A stretch of 64,000 nucleotides of DNA from assembly GCA_014163555.1 (NCBI GenBank), contig JACJGO010000025.1, positions 1-64,000 of the forward strand. The letters are read 5' to 3'. Below, one piece after another: positions 41,784-51,331 of the stretch. The DNA comes from Flavisolibacter longurius (GTDB lineage Bacteria > Bacteroidota > Bacteroidia > Chitinophagales > Chitinophagaceae). The notes below the pieces were generated by a model, which was not told the origin of the DNA, ran no database searches, and worked only from the letters and a program-made list of their open reading frames with translations. Within the stretch, counting starts at the first letter, position 1, and each line of letters opens with the position of its first letter. The position numbers were made by a program, and so were the translations under genes.

Positions 41784-42917
41784 ATGAAGTCTGTTTTATT
41801 TATTTCCCTGATGAATGGCGGTGCCTGGGGCGGCAGCGAGGAGCTTTGGTTTCAAACGGCGCTGTATGCGGCCCGGAACGGCTATACCGTAGGCTGCGCC
41901 TTTTACGAATGGCCGCAAAAACGGGAGCGCATACAGCAACTCCGTGAAGCAGGTTGCCAATTGTACATATTCCCAAACCATGGTAAGGACAAGGGAAATT
42001 TTTTCGAATACCAGTATTATAAACTGACAAAGCGATGGGTAAAATGGTATGCGTATAATCTGCCCTTTTCCAAATACGACAAGGTTGTGATCAACCTTGG
42101 TCACCTGGAGATTCTGGAATATCACTGGAAGCGTTTTTACACTCGCCTGAACAAATACACCCTGCTGTTTCATGTGTACGACGATAATGATCATGTATGG
42201 GAAAAACGAAAAGAAAATCTTCGACAGTGGTTGTTGCGGGCAGAGCATACTCTTTTGGCATCGGCACGCATTAAACCCTTCCTCGAAAGGGAAACTGGCA
42301 TCGAAGTTCCGAACACCGATACGTTAATTAATCCGATCTCCTTTAAAGCCCCGAATGGACTTACGTCATATCCGCGGCTGCAAAACGGCAACTATGTTTT
42401 TGTAATGCTGGCTACCTTGGACACAAGGCGCAAAGCGCAGGACAACCTCATCACAGCCCTTTCTGCACCCAAATGGAAAGAACGAAACTGGCAATTAAAA
42501 TTCTACGGCGGTGGTGAAGCGGAGCATCGGTTGAAGAACCAGATCGCCACTGCAGGCATGGACGGAAAAATTTCTGTAGAAGGCCATACGAAAGATGTAA
42601 AAGGCGTTCTGCAGGACGCACATCTTCTTTTACAGATGACGCATATCGATGCGATGCCGCTAGCCGTTATGGAAGCGTTGGCCATGAGCAGACCCTTGGC
42701 CGTAAGCAATGTAGGCGATATGCCGTTGTGGGTGGAAGAGGGTGTGAATGGTTGGATCAGCGAAAATGCATCCATCGAACAGATCGATGCGATTCTGGAA
42801 AAGGCCTGGCAGGCCCGCGATCGTTGGGAAGACATGGGTAGGGCTTCCTTTCAAATCTTCAAAGAAAAATTTCCGCCCGTTCCGGAAGCGTACCTGCTGG
42901 AACAATTAAACCGATAA
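41784..42917 (+). CDS. glycosyltransferase family 4 protein, copy B
   Basis: A 377-residue paralogue of the preceding gene. It has the same N-terminus (MKSVLFISLMNGGAWGGSEE), TRRKAQDNLI, and the donor-site region AMPLAVMEALAMSRPLAVSNVGDMPLWVEEGVNGW. Residues about 47-170 and 210-285 differ strongly from copy A, including the parts that should contact the acceptor. The identical blocks suggest gene conversion while the acceptor part diversified. It converges on the FkbM gene, 16 bases away. Confidence 0.93.
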   Translation: MKSVLFISLMNGGAWGGSEELWFQTALYAARNGYTVGCAFYEWPQKRERIQQLREAGCQLYIFPNHGKDKGNFFEYQYYKLTKRWVKWYAYNLPFSKYDKVVINLGHLEILEYHWKRFYTRLNKYTLLFHVYDDNDHVWEKRKENLRQWLLRAEHTLLASARIKPFLERETGIEVPNTDTLINPISFKAPNGLTSYPRLQNGNYVFVMLATLDTRRKAQDNLITALSAPKWKERNWQLKFYGGGEAEHRLKNQIATAGMDGKISVEGHTKDVKGVLQDAHLLLQMTHIDAMPLAVMEALAMSRPLAVSNVGDMPLWVEEGVNGWISENASIEQIDAILEKAWQARDRWEDMGRASFQIFKEKFPPVPEAYLLEQLNR

Positions 42918-42933
42918 CGGCAAGTCAATCGTT

Positions 42934-43680
42934 CTATTCGGCCGGCCACTGTTCATTGGTAAACACCACGTTTTCACCAGCCACTTCAAACGAAAAATCA
43001 AACTGGTTGATGGTTTTGAAAACGGCTTTGGAAGAGCCTTTTTTCATGCGGTCGTGCATTTCTACAATCAGTACCCTGACCTTGGGGAGCCATTGCTCAT
43101 AGTCGTGGGAAAAGATTTCTTTTTCCGAGCCTTCCACATCCAGCTTCAGCAGGTCAACGGTTGGCCAGCCCATCTTCGCCAGGATATCACCAATACTCAA
43201 TGCCGGTACAGCACCCGGCGTATCGGGAGACGTTTCTTCAACCACTAACCCATTGTCGCCATGGCCAATATCCTTTACCAGCAGGTGCCCTGTTTTTGGC
43301 CATATGCCCGCCTGGATCGGTTGAATGTTGGGGTAGGCACCCGTATTGCGCCGAAGCATTTCAAAGTTTCCGCTATCAGGCTCCAGGGTCACAATGGTCG
43401 CTTCGGGATATTGTGTGGCCCAAAACGCCGCGGTTAATCCAATGTTACCGCCGCCGTCAATAATCGTCTTTGGTGTAAATGGAAATGAAATATCATAGGA
43501 CTTTCGCAAAATGACTTCTTCATAAGTGAAAAAATCAAAAAGATTGTCTTTACGAAGACTGAACGGCTCCCGCAGGATCGGTGTGCGCCAGTTGCTGTAA
43601 TCTCCTTTTTTGATCTTCCGGCGCAGTTTATAGGCTTCAAAAAAAGGCAGGTACTGGTCTAAATATTTGAATTGTCTCAT
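42934..43680 (-). CDS. FkbM-family methyltransferase
   Basis: A 248-residue SAM-dependent O-methyltransferase. The SAM site is TIIDGGGNIGLTAAFWA with acidic EPD in VTLEPDSGNFEMLRRN. The family core VDLLKLDVEGSEKEIF and VLIVEMHDR follows. FkbM members methylate sugars or secondary metabolites. Placed beside five glycan genes, it probably methylates a glycan hydroxyl (inference). Confidence 0.92.
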   Translation of the reverse strand: MRQFKYLDQYLPFFEAYKLRRKIKKGDYSNWRTPILREPFSLRKDNLFDFFTYEEVILRKSYDISFPFTPKTIIDGGGNIGLTAAFWATQYPEATIVTLEPDSGNFEMLRRNTGAYPNIQPIQAGIWPKTGHLLVKDIGHGDNGLVVEETSPDTPGAVPALSIGDILAKMGWPTVDLLKLDVEGSEKEIFSHDYEQWLPKVRVLIVEMHDRMKKGSSKAVFKTINQFDFSFEVAGENVVFTNEQWPAE

Positions 43681-43763
43681 GCTGCTATGCTGGAACGAAG
43701 TTATTGATTCAGGAGAAAGATGTTCATAACGCTTTGTTGCATAGAAAAGAGTTGCTGTAAATT

Positions 43764-45311
43764 TTACCCCGCCCAGCCTTCTCTATCCAAACTCCGGTAC
43801 TGGATCGCTTCGGCCAGGTGTTCAATCTTAATCTCACTGCTTTCGGCCAGATCCGCAATTGTACGGGATACTTTTAAAATGCGGTCGTAGGCCCTGGCGG
43901 AAAGGTTCAACCGTTCCATAGCCGTCTTTAATAAGTTCTGTCCGGGTGTGGAAATAACACAGATCTCCTTCAACATTTTGCTGCTCATTTGCGCATTGCA
44001 ATAAATGCCGTTTTGTTCTTTGTACCGCTCCTGCTGAATTTCTCTTGCCTTGATCACTTTTTCGCGAATGGCTGCTGATGTTTCCTGCGGCTTCAGGGTG
44101 GACAGTTCGCTGAACGGAACCGGCGTTACTTCCACATGCAGGTCAATGCGGTCGAGCAGGGGACCGGAAATTTTATTCAGGTATTTCTGTACAGCGCCGG
44201 GTGGACAGGTACACTGCTTTTCCGGGTGATTGTAGTATCCGCAGGGGCAGGGGTTCATGGAAGCGATGAGCATAAACGAAGCGGGAAAATCTACGGCTAC
44301 CTTTGCCCGTGAGATGGTAATGCGCCGCTCTTCCATTGGCTGCCGCATCACTTCCAGCACCGTGCGTTTAAATTCGGGAAGCTCATCCAGGAAAAGAACG
44401 CCGTTGTGCGCCAGCGAAATTTCGCCGGGTTGTGGCACACCGCCGCCGCCGACAAGTCCCGCATCACTTATGGTATGGTGCGGACTGCGAAACGGCCGCT
44501 TTGCAATCAGGGTTGTGTTCTCCAGTAACTTGCCTGCCACCGAATGAATCTTGGTGGTCTCCAACGCTTCGTGCAGCGAGAGTGGGGGAAGAATGGTGGG
44601 CAGGCGCTTGGCCAGCATGGTTTTGCCGGCGCCGGGCGGACCGATCAAAATGGCATTATGCCCGCCCGCCGCAGCAATCTCCAGGGCCCGTTTGATGTTT
44701 TCCTGTCCTTTTACATCGGCAAAATCAATCTCAAAATCGTACTGCGAGTCAAAAAACTCTTCCCTCGTGTTGACTGTTACCGGCTGCAGGCTTTGTTCCC
44801 CGCTTTCAAAAAACTCGATCACCTCGCGAATGTGCTTGACACCGTACACCGCCAGGTTGTTTACCATACCGGCCTCTCTTGCATTGGCAATGGGAACGAT
44901 CAATCCTTTAAAGCCCTCTTTTCTTGCCTGGATGGCAATGGGCAGTGCTCCTTTGATGGGCCGTACTTCGCCATCGAGGCTTAGTTCACCCATAATAATA
45001 TAACGGTCGATGGCCTCGCCATTTTTCATTTGCTTGATGGCCGACAGGATGCCCACGGCAATGGGCAGGTCAAAAGCGGTCCCGCTTTTTTTAATGTCGG
45101 CCGGCGCCAGGTTTACCAGCACCCGGGTGCGGGCCATTTCCTTGCCAATGCATTTAAATGTGCTTTCAATGCGCTGCATGCTTTCTTTGACGGCATTGTC
45201 GGCCAGGCCCACAATAAGAGAGCCGGTGTTGGAGCCCATCCAGTTTACTTCCACGGTAATGGTGATGGCTTCTACGCCGTAAACCGCGCTGCCAAAGGTT
45301 TTTACAAGCAT
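43764..45311 (-). CDS. YifB/ComM-family Mg-chelatase-like AAA+ ATPase
   Basis: A 515-residue protein. An N-terminal Lon-protease-like domain (TITVEVNWMGSNTGSLIVGLADNAVKES) precedes an AAA+ Mg-chelatase core with Walker A LIGPPGAGKTMLAKRLPTILPP and Walker B NGVLFLDELPEFKR. The C-terminal part has NPCPCGYYNHPEKQCTCPP, with cysteines, and LSARAYDRILKVSRTIADL. ComM in naturally competent bacteria is a branch-migration helicase acting in DNA integration; YifB in others is uncharacterised. It is divergent from nrdJ. Confidence 0.94.
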   Translation of the reverse strand: MLVKTFGSAVYGVEAITITVEVNWMGSNTGSLIVGLADNAVKESMQRIESTFKCIGKEMARTRVLVNLAPADIKKSGTAFDLPIAVGILSAIKQMKNGEAIDRYIIMGELSLDGEVRPIKGALPIAIQARKEGFKGLIVPIANAREAGMVNNLAVYGVKHIREVIEFFESGEQSLQPVTVNTREEFFDSQYDFEIDFADVKGQENIKRALEIAAAGGHNAILIGPPGAGKTMLAKRLPTILPPLSLHEALETTKIHSVAGKLLENTTLIAKRPFRSPHHTISDAGLVGGGGVPQPGEISLAHNGVLFLDELPEFKRTVLEVMRQPMEERRITISRAKVAVDFPASFMLIASMNPCPCGYYNHPEKQCTCPPGAVQKYLNKISGPLLDRIDLHVEVTPVPFSELSTLKPQETSAAIREKVIKAREIQQERYKEQNGIYCNAQMSSKMLKEICVISTPGQNLLKTAMERLNLSARAYDRILKVSRTIADLAESSEIKIEHLAEAIQYRSLDREGWAG

Positions 45312-45459
45312 GCGTAAAGATAGTTTTGGTATTGGGGATTATTAAAGAGACAAATTTTTTCCGCATGATCAAAATTTGTCCCATTGTGTTGAAATCTGTG
45401 GTGCCAATTTTTGTTGCCCCAATTTTTTATTTCTTATAGTAACTGATTCATTTCATTAG

Positions 45460-45642
45460 TTATGCACAGGATGTTTTCCTTTAATGTGAATAAAACTTGG
45501 GTTTCCGGCTAACATATTTGTTTTTTAAGCGGATTCCTGGTTCCAATCCCCATCCTGCCTGCATCTCATTTTTCCGCACATGATTTATCCACCTATGTGC
45601 ATATCTCTGGCCCCTTTTTTTCGACTGGTAAATCTACTTTCG
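45460..45642. promoter_or_regulatory. nrdJ upstream region with DnaA-box-like sites and a -7 box
   Basis: TTATGCACA at 45460-45468 is an exact DnaA box (TTATNCACA). TTATCCACC at 45585-45593 is one base off. TACTTTCG at 45635-45642 fits the -7 consensus with one change, 64 bases before nrdJ. DnaA control of ribonucleotide reductase is known in E. coli; here it is inference. I see no NrdR-box pair and no cobalamin riboswitch in 45312-45705. Confidence 0.4.
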
Positions 45643-45705
45643 TCTTCCCCCGAAACTTTTTTTGAGGACGAAAACCTACTTCAATCAATATAAATTATTC
45701 AGGAC

Positions 45706-48700
45706 ATGGCAAGTGCAAAAAAAACCACAACAAAAGGACTCCGGTTCACCCGGAAGTACACACGTGACGAAGTCAGCGTGTTTGATCTGTTTCAGTACGA
45801 TTACCGTACATCCGTGATCCGAAACCCTAGCGGCGAAGTGGTATTTGAGATGAACAACGTGGAAGTTCCCAAGCAGTGGAGCCAGATTGCCACGGACATC
45901 CTTGCCCAAAAATATTTCCGCAAAGCCGGCGTACCCCAACCCGATGGTTCGCTGGGCCGCGAAACTTCTGTAAAACAAGTGGCACACCGCATGGCCAACT
46001 GCTGGCGGGTGTGGGGCGAAAAGTATGGCTACTTCGCCACCGAACAAGATGCCCAGGTTTTTTACGATGAACTGGTTTATTCTATCCTGAACCAAATGTG
46101 TGTGCCCAACAGCCCGCAGTGGTTTAACACGGGTCTTCACGAAAGCTATGGCATTACCGGCAAGCCCCAGGGTCATTATTATGTAGACCAGGCTGACGGC
46201 CAACTGAAAAAGTCAACCAATGCTTACGAGCGTCCGCAACCCCACGCCTGCTTTATCCTGAGTGTGGAAGACGACCTGGTAGGCGACGGCGGCATCATGG
46301 ACCTTTGGGTTCGGGAAGCCCGCATCTTTAAATACGGTTCCGGTGTAGGAACCAACTATAGCAACATCCGGGGCGAAGGCGAAAAACTGAGCGGCGGTGG
46401 TACCTCTTCGGGCCTCATGTCTTTCCTGAAGATCGGCGACCGTGCAGCCGGTGCTATCAAAAGTGGTGGTACAACACGTCGTGCCGCCAAAATGGTTTGC
46501 CTCGATATCGATCACCCCGAAATTGAGCAGTTTGTTAACTGGAAAGTAGAAGAAGAAAAGAAAGTAGCCGCCCTGATTGAAGCGGGTTATGCTTCCGACT
46601 ACGAAGGCGAAGCCTATCGCACCGTAAGTGGACAAAACTCCAACAACTCCGTTCGGATTCCCAATGAGTTTTTTGAAAAGCTGGAGAAAGGCGAAGACTG
46701 GGAACTGAAAGCCCGTACCGATGGTCGTGTGATGAAAAAAGTTCCGGCCAAAGAACTGTGGAACCAGATCTCTTACGCCGCCTGGCGCTGTGCCGACCCG
46801 GGAACGCAGTACAATACCACCATTAACGAGTGGCATACCTGCCCCGAAGGTGGTGAGATCCGTGCTTCCAACCCTTGCTCGGAGTACATGTTCCTCGACA
46901 ATACGGCTTGTAACCTCGCTTCTGCTAACCTGATCAAGTTCTTCAACTTCGAGAACAATACACTGGATGTAGAAGGCTTTGAGTACGTGTGCCGCCTGTG
47001 GACAACCGTACTGGAAATTTCTGTACTGATGGCGCAGTTCCCATCGAAAGAAGTGGCACAACTGAGCTACGAGTACCGTACGCTGGGTTTGGGTTATGCC
47101 AACCTGGGAACGGTGCTGATGGTAAGCGGTATTCCGTACGACAGCGAAAAGGCAAGAGCCCTTGCTGGTTCTATTACGGCGATTATGACGGGTATTGCTT
47201 ACAAGACGTCTGCAGAAATGGCCGAAGTGCTGGGCGCCTTCCCCCGTTACGAAGAAAACAAGGCCCACATGCTGCGGGTAATGCGCAACCACCGTCTGGC
47301 TGCGTATGATGCCGACAGTTATGAAGGCCTGAGTGTAAAGCCACAAGGCCTGAAAGCACAATATTGCCCCGACTACCTGCTGAAAGCCGCCTGCAAGGCC
47401 TGGGATGATGCAGTGGAACTGGGAGAGAAGTTTGGCTACAGGAATGCGCAGGCAACTGTAATTGCCCCAACCGGCACCATTGGTTTGGTGATGGATTGCG
47501 ATACCACCGGTGTAGAACCTGATTTTGCCCTGGTGAAATTTAAAAAATTGTCTGGTGGCGGTTATTTCAAGATCATCAACCAATCGGTGCCTGTGGCCCT
47601 GAAGAACCTGGGGTATGATGAAAAGCAAACCGACGCAATCATTAAATATGCGGTAGGTGCAGGAACCTTTGCCGGTGCACCGCACATCAACCACCAAACG
47701 CTGAGCGAAAAAGGTTTCATCGCCTCTGAAATTGCCAAGCTGGATAAAGCGGTGGGCAGTGCCTTTGAGATCGGCTTTGTATTTAACGTGTATACCTTGG
47801 GTGAAGAATGCCTGCAGCGCCTTGGCTTCACCCCCGAACAATACTACAACTTTGAGTGGAGCCTGCTGGAAGCACTGGGCTTTACCGACGAGCAGATTGA
47901 AGCTGCCAACGACTATGTCTGCGGAACGATGACGACCGAAGGAGCGCCTTTCCTGAAAGCCGAGCACTACCCGGTGTTTGACTGCGCCAACAAATGTGGT
48001 AAAAAAGGGGAGCGTTACATTCATGCCCATGGCCACATTCGCATGATGGGAGCCGCACAGCCTTTCATTTCCGGTGCCATATCAAAAACCATCAACCTGC
48101 CACACGAAGCAGAAGTGGAAGAAATTGCCGATTCGTATTTACTGAGCTGGCAGTTAGGCCTGAAAGCGTGTGCCCTGTACCGTGATGGTTCTAAGTTGTC
48201 GCAGCCGCTGAGTAACAAGAGCGATAAGAAGAAAAAAGAAGACAAAGCAGATGACAGTACACAGATGACAGAGGAAAACAAAGAGAAAGCACTGTCATCC
48301 GCCATCGGTCATCCATCATCTGACTCCGCCATTGTTGATCTGGGCAAACTGACCATCCAGGAACTGCTGGAAGAAGTGCAAAAACGTGTACAGGCTTCAC
48401 CCGATACGCAACTGAAACGCCAGTTGGCTACCATCGTAGAGCGTCGGTCATTGCCGGCCAAACGCCGTGGCTTTACCCAAAAAGCCAAGATCAACGGGCA
48501 GGCCATCTTTGTTCGCACCGGCGAATACGGTGATGGTACACTGGGTGAGATCTTCATTGACATGGCAAAAGAAGGCGCTACCATGCGTAGTATGCTGAAC
48601 TGTTTTGCCATTGCGGTTTCTGTCGGCCTGCAATACGGTGTGCCGCTGGATGAATACGTGGAGAAATTTGTATTCACCAAGTTCGACCCCGCAGGTTTCG

Positions 48701-49080
48701 TAGAGCATCCGAACATTAAATCATCCACCTCTATTATTGACTTTATCTTCCGCCTGTTGGGTTACGAATACCTGAACCGCACAGACTTGGTGCATGTGCT
48801 GGACAAGCCGGAAGTAAGCAACACCGGTGAAGAGGATTGGGACGAGCCGGTAAAACAGCCTGAGTTGTCAAGCGTACGCGTTGTGGCCAGCACACCACAA
48901 AGTGTGAAAGCACAGGCAGCCGCAACACCCAAAAGCAGCAATGCGCTGGATGCCGTGAATGTGGCAGCCCGCAGCATGCAAAGCGATGCGCCGGCCTGTA
49001 ATACCTGCGGACACATTACCGTTAGAAGTGGAACTTGTTACAAGTGTTTGAACTGCGGTAACAGCATGGGTTGCAGCTAA
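45706..49080 (+). CDS. nrdJ: adenosylcobalamin-dependent (class II) ribonucleotide reductase
   Basis: A 1124-residue enzyme reducing ribonucleotides with a B12 radical, independent of oxygen. It has MCVPNSPQWFNTGL near the start, the substrate and Cys region HACFILSVEDDL, GSGVGTNYSNIRG, NPCSEYMFLDNTACNLASANL with active-site Cys, and ATVIAPTGTIG. The C-terminus has paired cysteines (CNTCGHITVRSGTCYKCLNC) for electron delivery. A hydrophilic linker after LSQPLSNKSDKKKKEDK contains 24 codons of a palindromic repeat (48248-48319). Length fits the large NrdJ class. It is followed by a terminator. Confidence 0.96.
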   Translation: MASAKKTTTKGLRFTRKYTRDEVSVFDLFQYDYRTSVIRNPSGEVVFEMNNVEVPKQWSQIATDILAQKYFRKAGVPQPDGSLGRETSVKQVAHRMANCWRVWGEKYGYFATEQDAQVFYDELVYSILNQMCVPNSPQWFNTGLHESYGITGKPQGHYYVDQADGQLKKSTNAYERPQPHACFILSVEDDLVGDGGIMDLWVREARIFKYGSGVGTNYSNIRGEGEKLSGGGTSSGLMSFLKIGDRAAGAIKSGGTTRRAAKMVCLDIDHPEIEQFVNWKVEEEKKVAALIEAGYASDYEGEAYRTVSGQNSNNSVRIPNEFFEKLEKGEDWELKARTDGRVMKKVPAKELWNQISYAAWRCADPGTQYNTTINEWHTCPEGGEIRASNPCSEYMFLDNTACNLASANLIKFFNFENNTLDVEGFEYVCRLWTTVLEISVLMAQFPSKEVAQLSYEYRTLGLGYANLGTVLMVSGIPYDSEKARALAGSITAIMTGIAYKTSAEMAEVLGAFPRYEENKAHMLRVMRNHRLAAYDADSYEGLSVKPQGLKAQYCPDYLLKAACKAWDDAVELGEKFGYRNAQATVIAPTGTIGLVMDCDTTGVEPDFALVKFKKLSGGGYFKIINQSVPVALKNLGYDEKQTDAIIKYAVGAGTFAGAPHINHQTLSEKGFIASEIAKLDKAVGSAFEIGFVFNVYTLGEECLQRLGFTPEQYYNFEWSLLEALGFTDEQIEAANDYVCGTMTTEGAPFLKAEHYPVFDCANKCGKKGERYIHAHGHIRMMGAAQPFISGAISKTINLPHEAEVEEIADSYLLSWQLGLKACALYRDGSKLSQPLSNKSDKKKKEDKADDSTQMTEENKEKALSSAIGHPSSDSAIVDLGKLTIQELLEEVQKRVQASPDTQLKRQLATIVERRSLPAKRRGFTQKAKINGQAIFVRTGEYGDGTLGEIFIDMAKEGATMRSMLNCFAIAVSVGLQYGVPLDEYVEKFVFTKFDPAGFVEHPNIKSSTSIIDFIFRLLGYEYLNRTDLVHVLDKPEVSNTGEEDWDEPVKQPELSSVRVVASTPQSVKAQAAATPKSSNALDAVNVAARSMQSDAPACNTCGHITVRSGTCYKCLNCGNSMGCS
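48248..48319 (+). repeat. 72-bp in-frame palindromic element inside nrdJ
   Basis: Left arm 48248-48275 (CAGATGA, CAGTACA, CAGATGA, CAGAGGA), a 16-nt loop, and right arm 48292-48319 (CTGTCAT, CCGCCAT, CGGTCAT, CCATCAT). It has the same 28+16+28 layout as the pyrD copy and the same reading frame, encoding QMT..NK.. then SSAIGHPSS. It lies in a Lys/Glu-rich linker. Confidence 0.9.
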
Positions 49081-49171
49081 GATTACATAAGGCTGGCAGG
49101 TAGCACAAACCTGTCAGCTACTTCAAATAACTATGGACGGTAAAACCAACCTATGTTCCTGAACCAACAAG

Positions 49172-49203
49172 AAATCCCGCCACTCAGCGGGATTTTCTTT
49201 TTA
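49172..49203 (+). terminator. terminator of nrdJ
   Basis: AAATCCCGC and GCGGGATTT form a 9-bp stem with a 6-nt loop, followed by TCTTTTTAT. It lies 92 bases past nrdJ and just ahead of the convergent ScyD-like gene. Confidence 0.85.
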
Positions 49204-49223
49204 TAAATTCACCAGGAGTAGCT

Positions 49224-50357
49224 TTATTTACTCAGTGTCACTTTTACAATTTCGCCACCACCGGGAGGCATACCAAAGCCCCAGTTGGAAACATAAAGAT
49301 TGCCATCAGGACCCATCGTCATGCCCGTAGGCAGGTTAAGCCCGGAAACAATCACTTCTTTACTGCCATTGGGTTCTACTTTCACAATGCGACCCGTGCC
49401 GGGTGTAGGGAAAGGCGCACCGCTGGTCATCTCGAGTACGTACATGCGTGACTGCTGGTCGATCACAAGACCGAGAATGGCAGAAAAGCCTGTGGCGATG
49501 GTTTGTATCTTACCCGCAGGGTTCACTTTGTAAATGGCTGATTGCGGCTGAATGGGAAAGGTACCCAGGTTGCCAAAATAAAAATTCCCTTTATAAGCCA
49601 GCGCTGTGGGTACAATATGCCCCTCTGTGGCCGATATGTCGGCTACTTCTGAAATTTGTCCATCCAGGCCTACTTCTACCAATACACCCTGGTTGGGCTC
49701 AACGGCATAAAACGATTTGCCTTTGGTGACCATGCTGTACCAAACGCCTTCCGGCTCAAAATCATCGGCCGGGTTTTCGGCCGGGTTGGCCAGTAACCAG
49801 GCGCCCAAATCGGCAATCAGCGTAGGTGTCCCGTCCGGGTTTATGCGAAAAATACCGTTAGGCATACTCGTTACCCCATGCGAACAGCCTGCACCGGCCA
49901 TCAGCACATAAAGTGTATTGCCCATAAAGGCAACGTCGGAAGGTCCCATGATACTTGGATTTGGCCCGGCGTCCTGGCTGGATGCCAGTTGGTTTGTGAC
50001 TACTGTGCGCTGACCACCCATACTGATTTTGGATACACCGCCACCGGTAGGGCTTCCCGTAAAGGGACCCAGCGGCAGGCCAACCTGTATATCCGGGCAG
50101 ATGCCTGCTGTGGACATGTTCCCGCCGGTGCCGGCTTCGGCAACATACAGGTAACCATCGGGGCCAAATTTCAGCCCGCGGGGATTGTTCAAGCCTTTGT
50201 ACAGAACCGTAACGGAGGCCTGAACCGGTTTCTTTTTGGCAGTCGATAGTTCGTTTTCTGTTGCCTGACTGGCGTCAGGGGCTGCGTCTTTTTTACAGGC
50301 AACAAAGGCAAGGCTGCAAGAGGCGATTAGCGAAAGTGAAAAGAGGATCTTTTTCAT
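49224..50357 (-). CDS. ScyD/ScyE-family lipoprotein with beta-propeller repeats
   Basis: A 377-residue exported lipoprotein. The signal peptide ends in a lipobox (LAFVAC, then KKDAAPDAS). The mature part is made of repeated blades such as GLKFGPDGYLYVAEAG, IFRINPDGTPTLIADLG and GMTMGPDGNLYVSNWG, as in NHL/SMP-30-like propellers. The ScyD/ScyE name comes from cyanobacterial scytonemin loci; the function in Bacteroidota is not known. It converges with nrdJ. Confidence 0.85.
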   Translation of the reverse strand: MKKILFSLSLIASCSLAFVACKKDAAPDASQATENELSTAKKKPVQASVTVLYKGLNNPRGLKFGPDGYLYVAEAGTGGNMSTAGICPDIQVGLPLGPFTGSPTGGGVSKISMGGQRTVVTNQLASSQDAGPNPSIMGPSDVAFMGNTLYVLMAGAGCSHGVTSMPNGIFRINPDGTPTLIADLGAWLLANPAENPADDFEPEGVWYSMVTKGKSFYAVEPNQGVLVEVGLDGQISEVADISATEGHIVPTALAYKGNFYFGNLGTFPIQPQSAIYKVNPAGKIQTIATGFSAILGLVIDQQSRMYVLEMTSGAPFPTPGTGRIVKVEPNGSKEVIVSGLNLPTGMTMGPDGNLYVSNWGFGMPPGGGEIVKVTLSK

Positions 50358-50607
50358 TTCATGCTCCTTTTGTTTAAAAACCGTTTAAAAATAGTGGGGC
50401 TTTTCAGTGGCTATAGCAACAGTAAGAAAGCAGGATTCATGGAGTGGTGAAATGACGTTTCTAAAAAGGCGCGGCCGGCTTCATGGAATATGGAAAGGAT
50501 TGCGTAGTAAAGTAAGAAACATTGTTGTCAAATGAGAAAAATACTTCAGGTGAGGTTTTGTTTCCACTTTAACCTTTCGCTTTTAAGGGATGCCGTAGTT
50601 TTCCTTC

Positions 50608-51162
50608 ATGAAACCCTTGTTGCTTTCATGCCTGCTGTTCTTTTTGCAGGAGCTTCCCGCCCAAAGCCTTGATTACATCAGCGTTCGGAAACAAAACGGG
50701 CGGGCACTTAAAAATTTTTATGCCGGTTCCGACATTCTATTGCAGCAAACCAACGGCGCCTACCTGCAAGGCCCTGTCAAAGCTATTCGTAACGACAGCA
50801 TTTATGTAACGGTGTACGATATACGGTATTATCCCACCCAGTTTGGCACGTATGTAAGAGATACGATTAGCACCACGCATGTAGGCATCCGCCACCAGGA
50901 AATTCAGCGTATTTTTCTCAATCCGCGCAGAGGGTTTTTCAAACGCCTGGGCGGACCCCTGCTCATGATTGGCGGAGGCGGTTACATTGTACTCAATGTC
51001 ATCAACGGGTTGGCTTATGATGGATCCGTCACCGACAGCAAAAATCTGCGTAAACTGGGTACGGCTGCCGGGGCCTTCGGAATTGGTTTTTTGCTGACCA
51101 AGGTTTTTGCAACCGATGGTTTTAGCGGACCAAAACACCAAATTGTTTATGTAGATCTGTAG
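50608..51162 (+). CDS. exported or membrane protein of unknown function
   Basis: A 184-residue protein with a signal peptide (MKPLLLSCLLFFLQELPAQS). A beta-rich region follows (DYISVRKQNGRALKNFYAGSDILLQQTNGAYLQGPVKAIRNDSIYV), then two short hydrophobic segments (GGPLLMIGGGGYIVLNVINGL and GTAAGAFGIGFLLTKVF) that may be membrane helices. I do not recognise the family. It is flanked by about 250 bases upstream and 345 downstream without other plus-strand genes. Confidence 0.75.
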   Translation: MKPLLLSCLLFFLQELPAQSLDYISVRKQNGRALKNFYAGSDILLQQTNGAYLQGPVKAIRNDSIYVTVYDIRYYPTQFGTYVRDTISTTHVGIRHQEIQRIFLNPRRGFFKRLGGPLLMIGGGGYIVLNVINGLAYDGSVTDSKNLRKLGTAAGAFGIGFLLTKVFATDGFSGPKHQIVYVDL

Positions 51163-51331
51163 CGGAGGATTGTCTTTTTTATTGGGCCCAGTTTACTGTT
51201 CATGCATAAAAACCACCGGTTCATGAATTGGTTTTTACGCCTGATGAAAATGGAAGTCCATTTTTTTCCGGAACATCTTCATCTTTGTTTTATCACCACA
51301 ACCCATAAGAAGCCAACCGTATTCTCTTGTT

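Noticed and set aside
45312-45705. A cobalamin riboswitch before the B12-dependent reductase
   Set aside because: I find no B12-box or the usual set of paired helices; the enzyme's use of B12 alone does not support it.
46213-48036. A 607-codon open frame antisense to nrdJ
   Set aside because: It is a shadow of the biased codon use of nrdJ. The translation is low-complexity and matches no family, and nrdJ on the other strand is unmistakable.
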